DNA from: Comamonadaceae bacterium CG_4_10_14_3_um_filter_60_75
Lineage (GTDB): Bacteria; Pseudomonadota; Gammaproteobacteria; Burkholderiales; Burkholderiaceae_C
Assembly (NCBI GenBank): GCA_002784245.1
Contig: PFKL01000054.1
Location: 1 to 8,687, forward strand
DNA length: 8,687 nt
Direction of reading: 5' to 3'
Under the pieces are notes generated by a model. The model did no database searches. It was not told where the DNA came from and saw only the letters and a program-made list of their open reading frames with translations. Shown here in pieces: positions 8,567 through 8,687 of the stretch (the first letter of the stretch is position 1; each line of letters begins with the position of its first letter). The position numbers and the translations under genes were made by a program.

Positions 8567-8687
8567 TATTGGCTTAAATCCCTTATTTTTAGAGCGATAG
8601 TAGCTATTAATTCACGAGCTAGCGAGAGCTTATTATTGCGCGGCAACTCACGCACGCCCTGGGCATCGACCAGCAGCAAAGCGTTGT
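8566..8687 (-). CDS. coaBC: CoaBC C-terminus (phosphopantothenoylcysteine synthetase/decarboxylase), partial
   Basis: Only the last 39 codons and the TAA (8566-8568) are in the window; the rest lies beyond the right edge. The peptide begins NALLLVDAQGVRELPRNNK and continues LSLARELIATIAL to a short basic end KIRDLSQ. The first part matches the C-terminal strand and helix of the CoaB domain (compare the E. coli ending LLLIDEQGEHELP), and the neighbouring dut gene fits the known coaBC-dut arrangement. CoaBC makes phosphopantothenoylcysteine and decarboxylates it to 4'-phosphopantetheine in CoA synthesis. The final ~20 codons are AT-rich with TTA, ATA, CTA and AGG, unlike the CTG-rich genes around; see the repeat entry. 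The identification rests on a short fragment plus context. Confidence 0.82.
   Translation of the reverse strand, partial: NALLLVDAQGVRELPRNNKLSLARELIATIALKIRDLSQ
8569..8616 (-). repeat. Possible intergenic-type repeat absorbed into the coaBC 3' end
   Basis: On the minus strand this AT-rich stretch contains TAATAGCTACTATCGC, then a T/A-rich segment, then AATAAGGG and TTTAAGCC. I recall short dispersed extragenic repeats of this form (ATAGCTnnTnnCGC...ATAAGGG/C) as common in Comamonadaceae genomes. Here the stretch encodes the last residues of CoaBC up to the dut start. No second copy exists in this window, so this rests on recall and composition. Confidence 0.45.

Overview
The window looks like a chromosomal segment from a GC-rich betaproteobacterium, most likely Burkholderiales/Comamonadaceae (Rhodoferax/Polaromonas-like). 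This rests on codon bias, on the character of the proteins, on the coaBC-dut neighbourhood and on two AT-richer repeat-like elements of a kind I associate with that family. No database search was possible, so the placement is inference. No phage, IS transposase, CRISPR, tRNA or rRNA was seen.

Layout, left to right. (1) 1-766, plus strand: the 3' part of a LOG-family nucleotide phosphoribohydrolase, whose start lies outside the window. (2) 770-936: a 167-bp near-palindromic element with 23-bp terminal inverted repeats, filling the gap between two convergent genes. (3) 945-5862, minus strand: a compact four-gene operon read right to left, nhaD (Na+/H+ antiporter), ghrB-like 2-hydroxyacid dehydrogenase, rmuC and an MFS transporter. 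The junctions are 2 nt, 3 nt and a 4-nt GTGA overlap. (4) 5926-5951: a bidirectional terminator separating the operon from an 81-residue alanine-rich lipoprotein (5972-6217, minus). (5) 6371-7510, minus: a JmjC/cupin ribosomal oxygenase (RoxA/YcfD type), with a candidate terminator at 6267-6302. (6) 7572-8105, plus: a SlyD-like FKBP prolyl isomerase, divergent from roxA across 61 bp and probably leaderless. (7) 8117-8566, minus: dut (dUTPase), convergent with the FKBP gene. (8) 8566-8687, minus: the C-terminal 39 codons of coaBC, whose stop overlaps the dut start by 1 nt.

Most genes are housekeeping: CoA synthesis and dUTP clean-up (coaBC-dut), ribosome modification (roxA), protein folding (FKBP), ion homeostasis (nhaD), glyoxylate/hydroxypyruvate reduction (ghrB-like) and genome stability (rmuC). 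I do not see a convincing new multi-gene system. The most interesting signals are the palindromic element at 770-936, the AT-rich rare-codon tail of coaBC that looks like an exapted intergenic repeat, the hexanucleotide microsatellite inside rmuC, and the simple-sequence lipoprotein.
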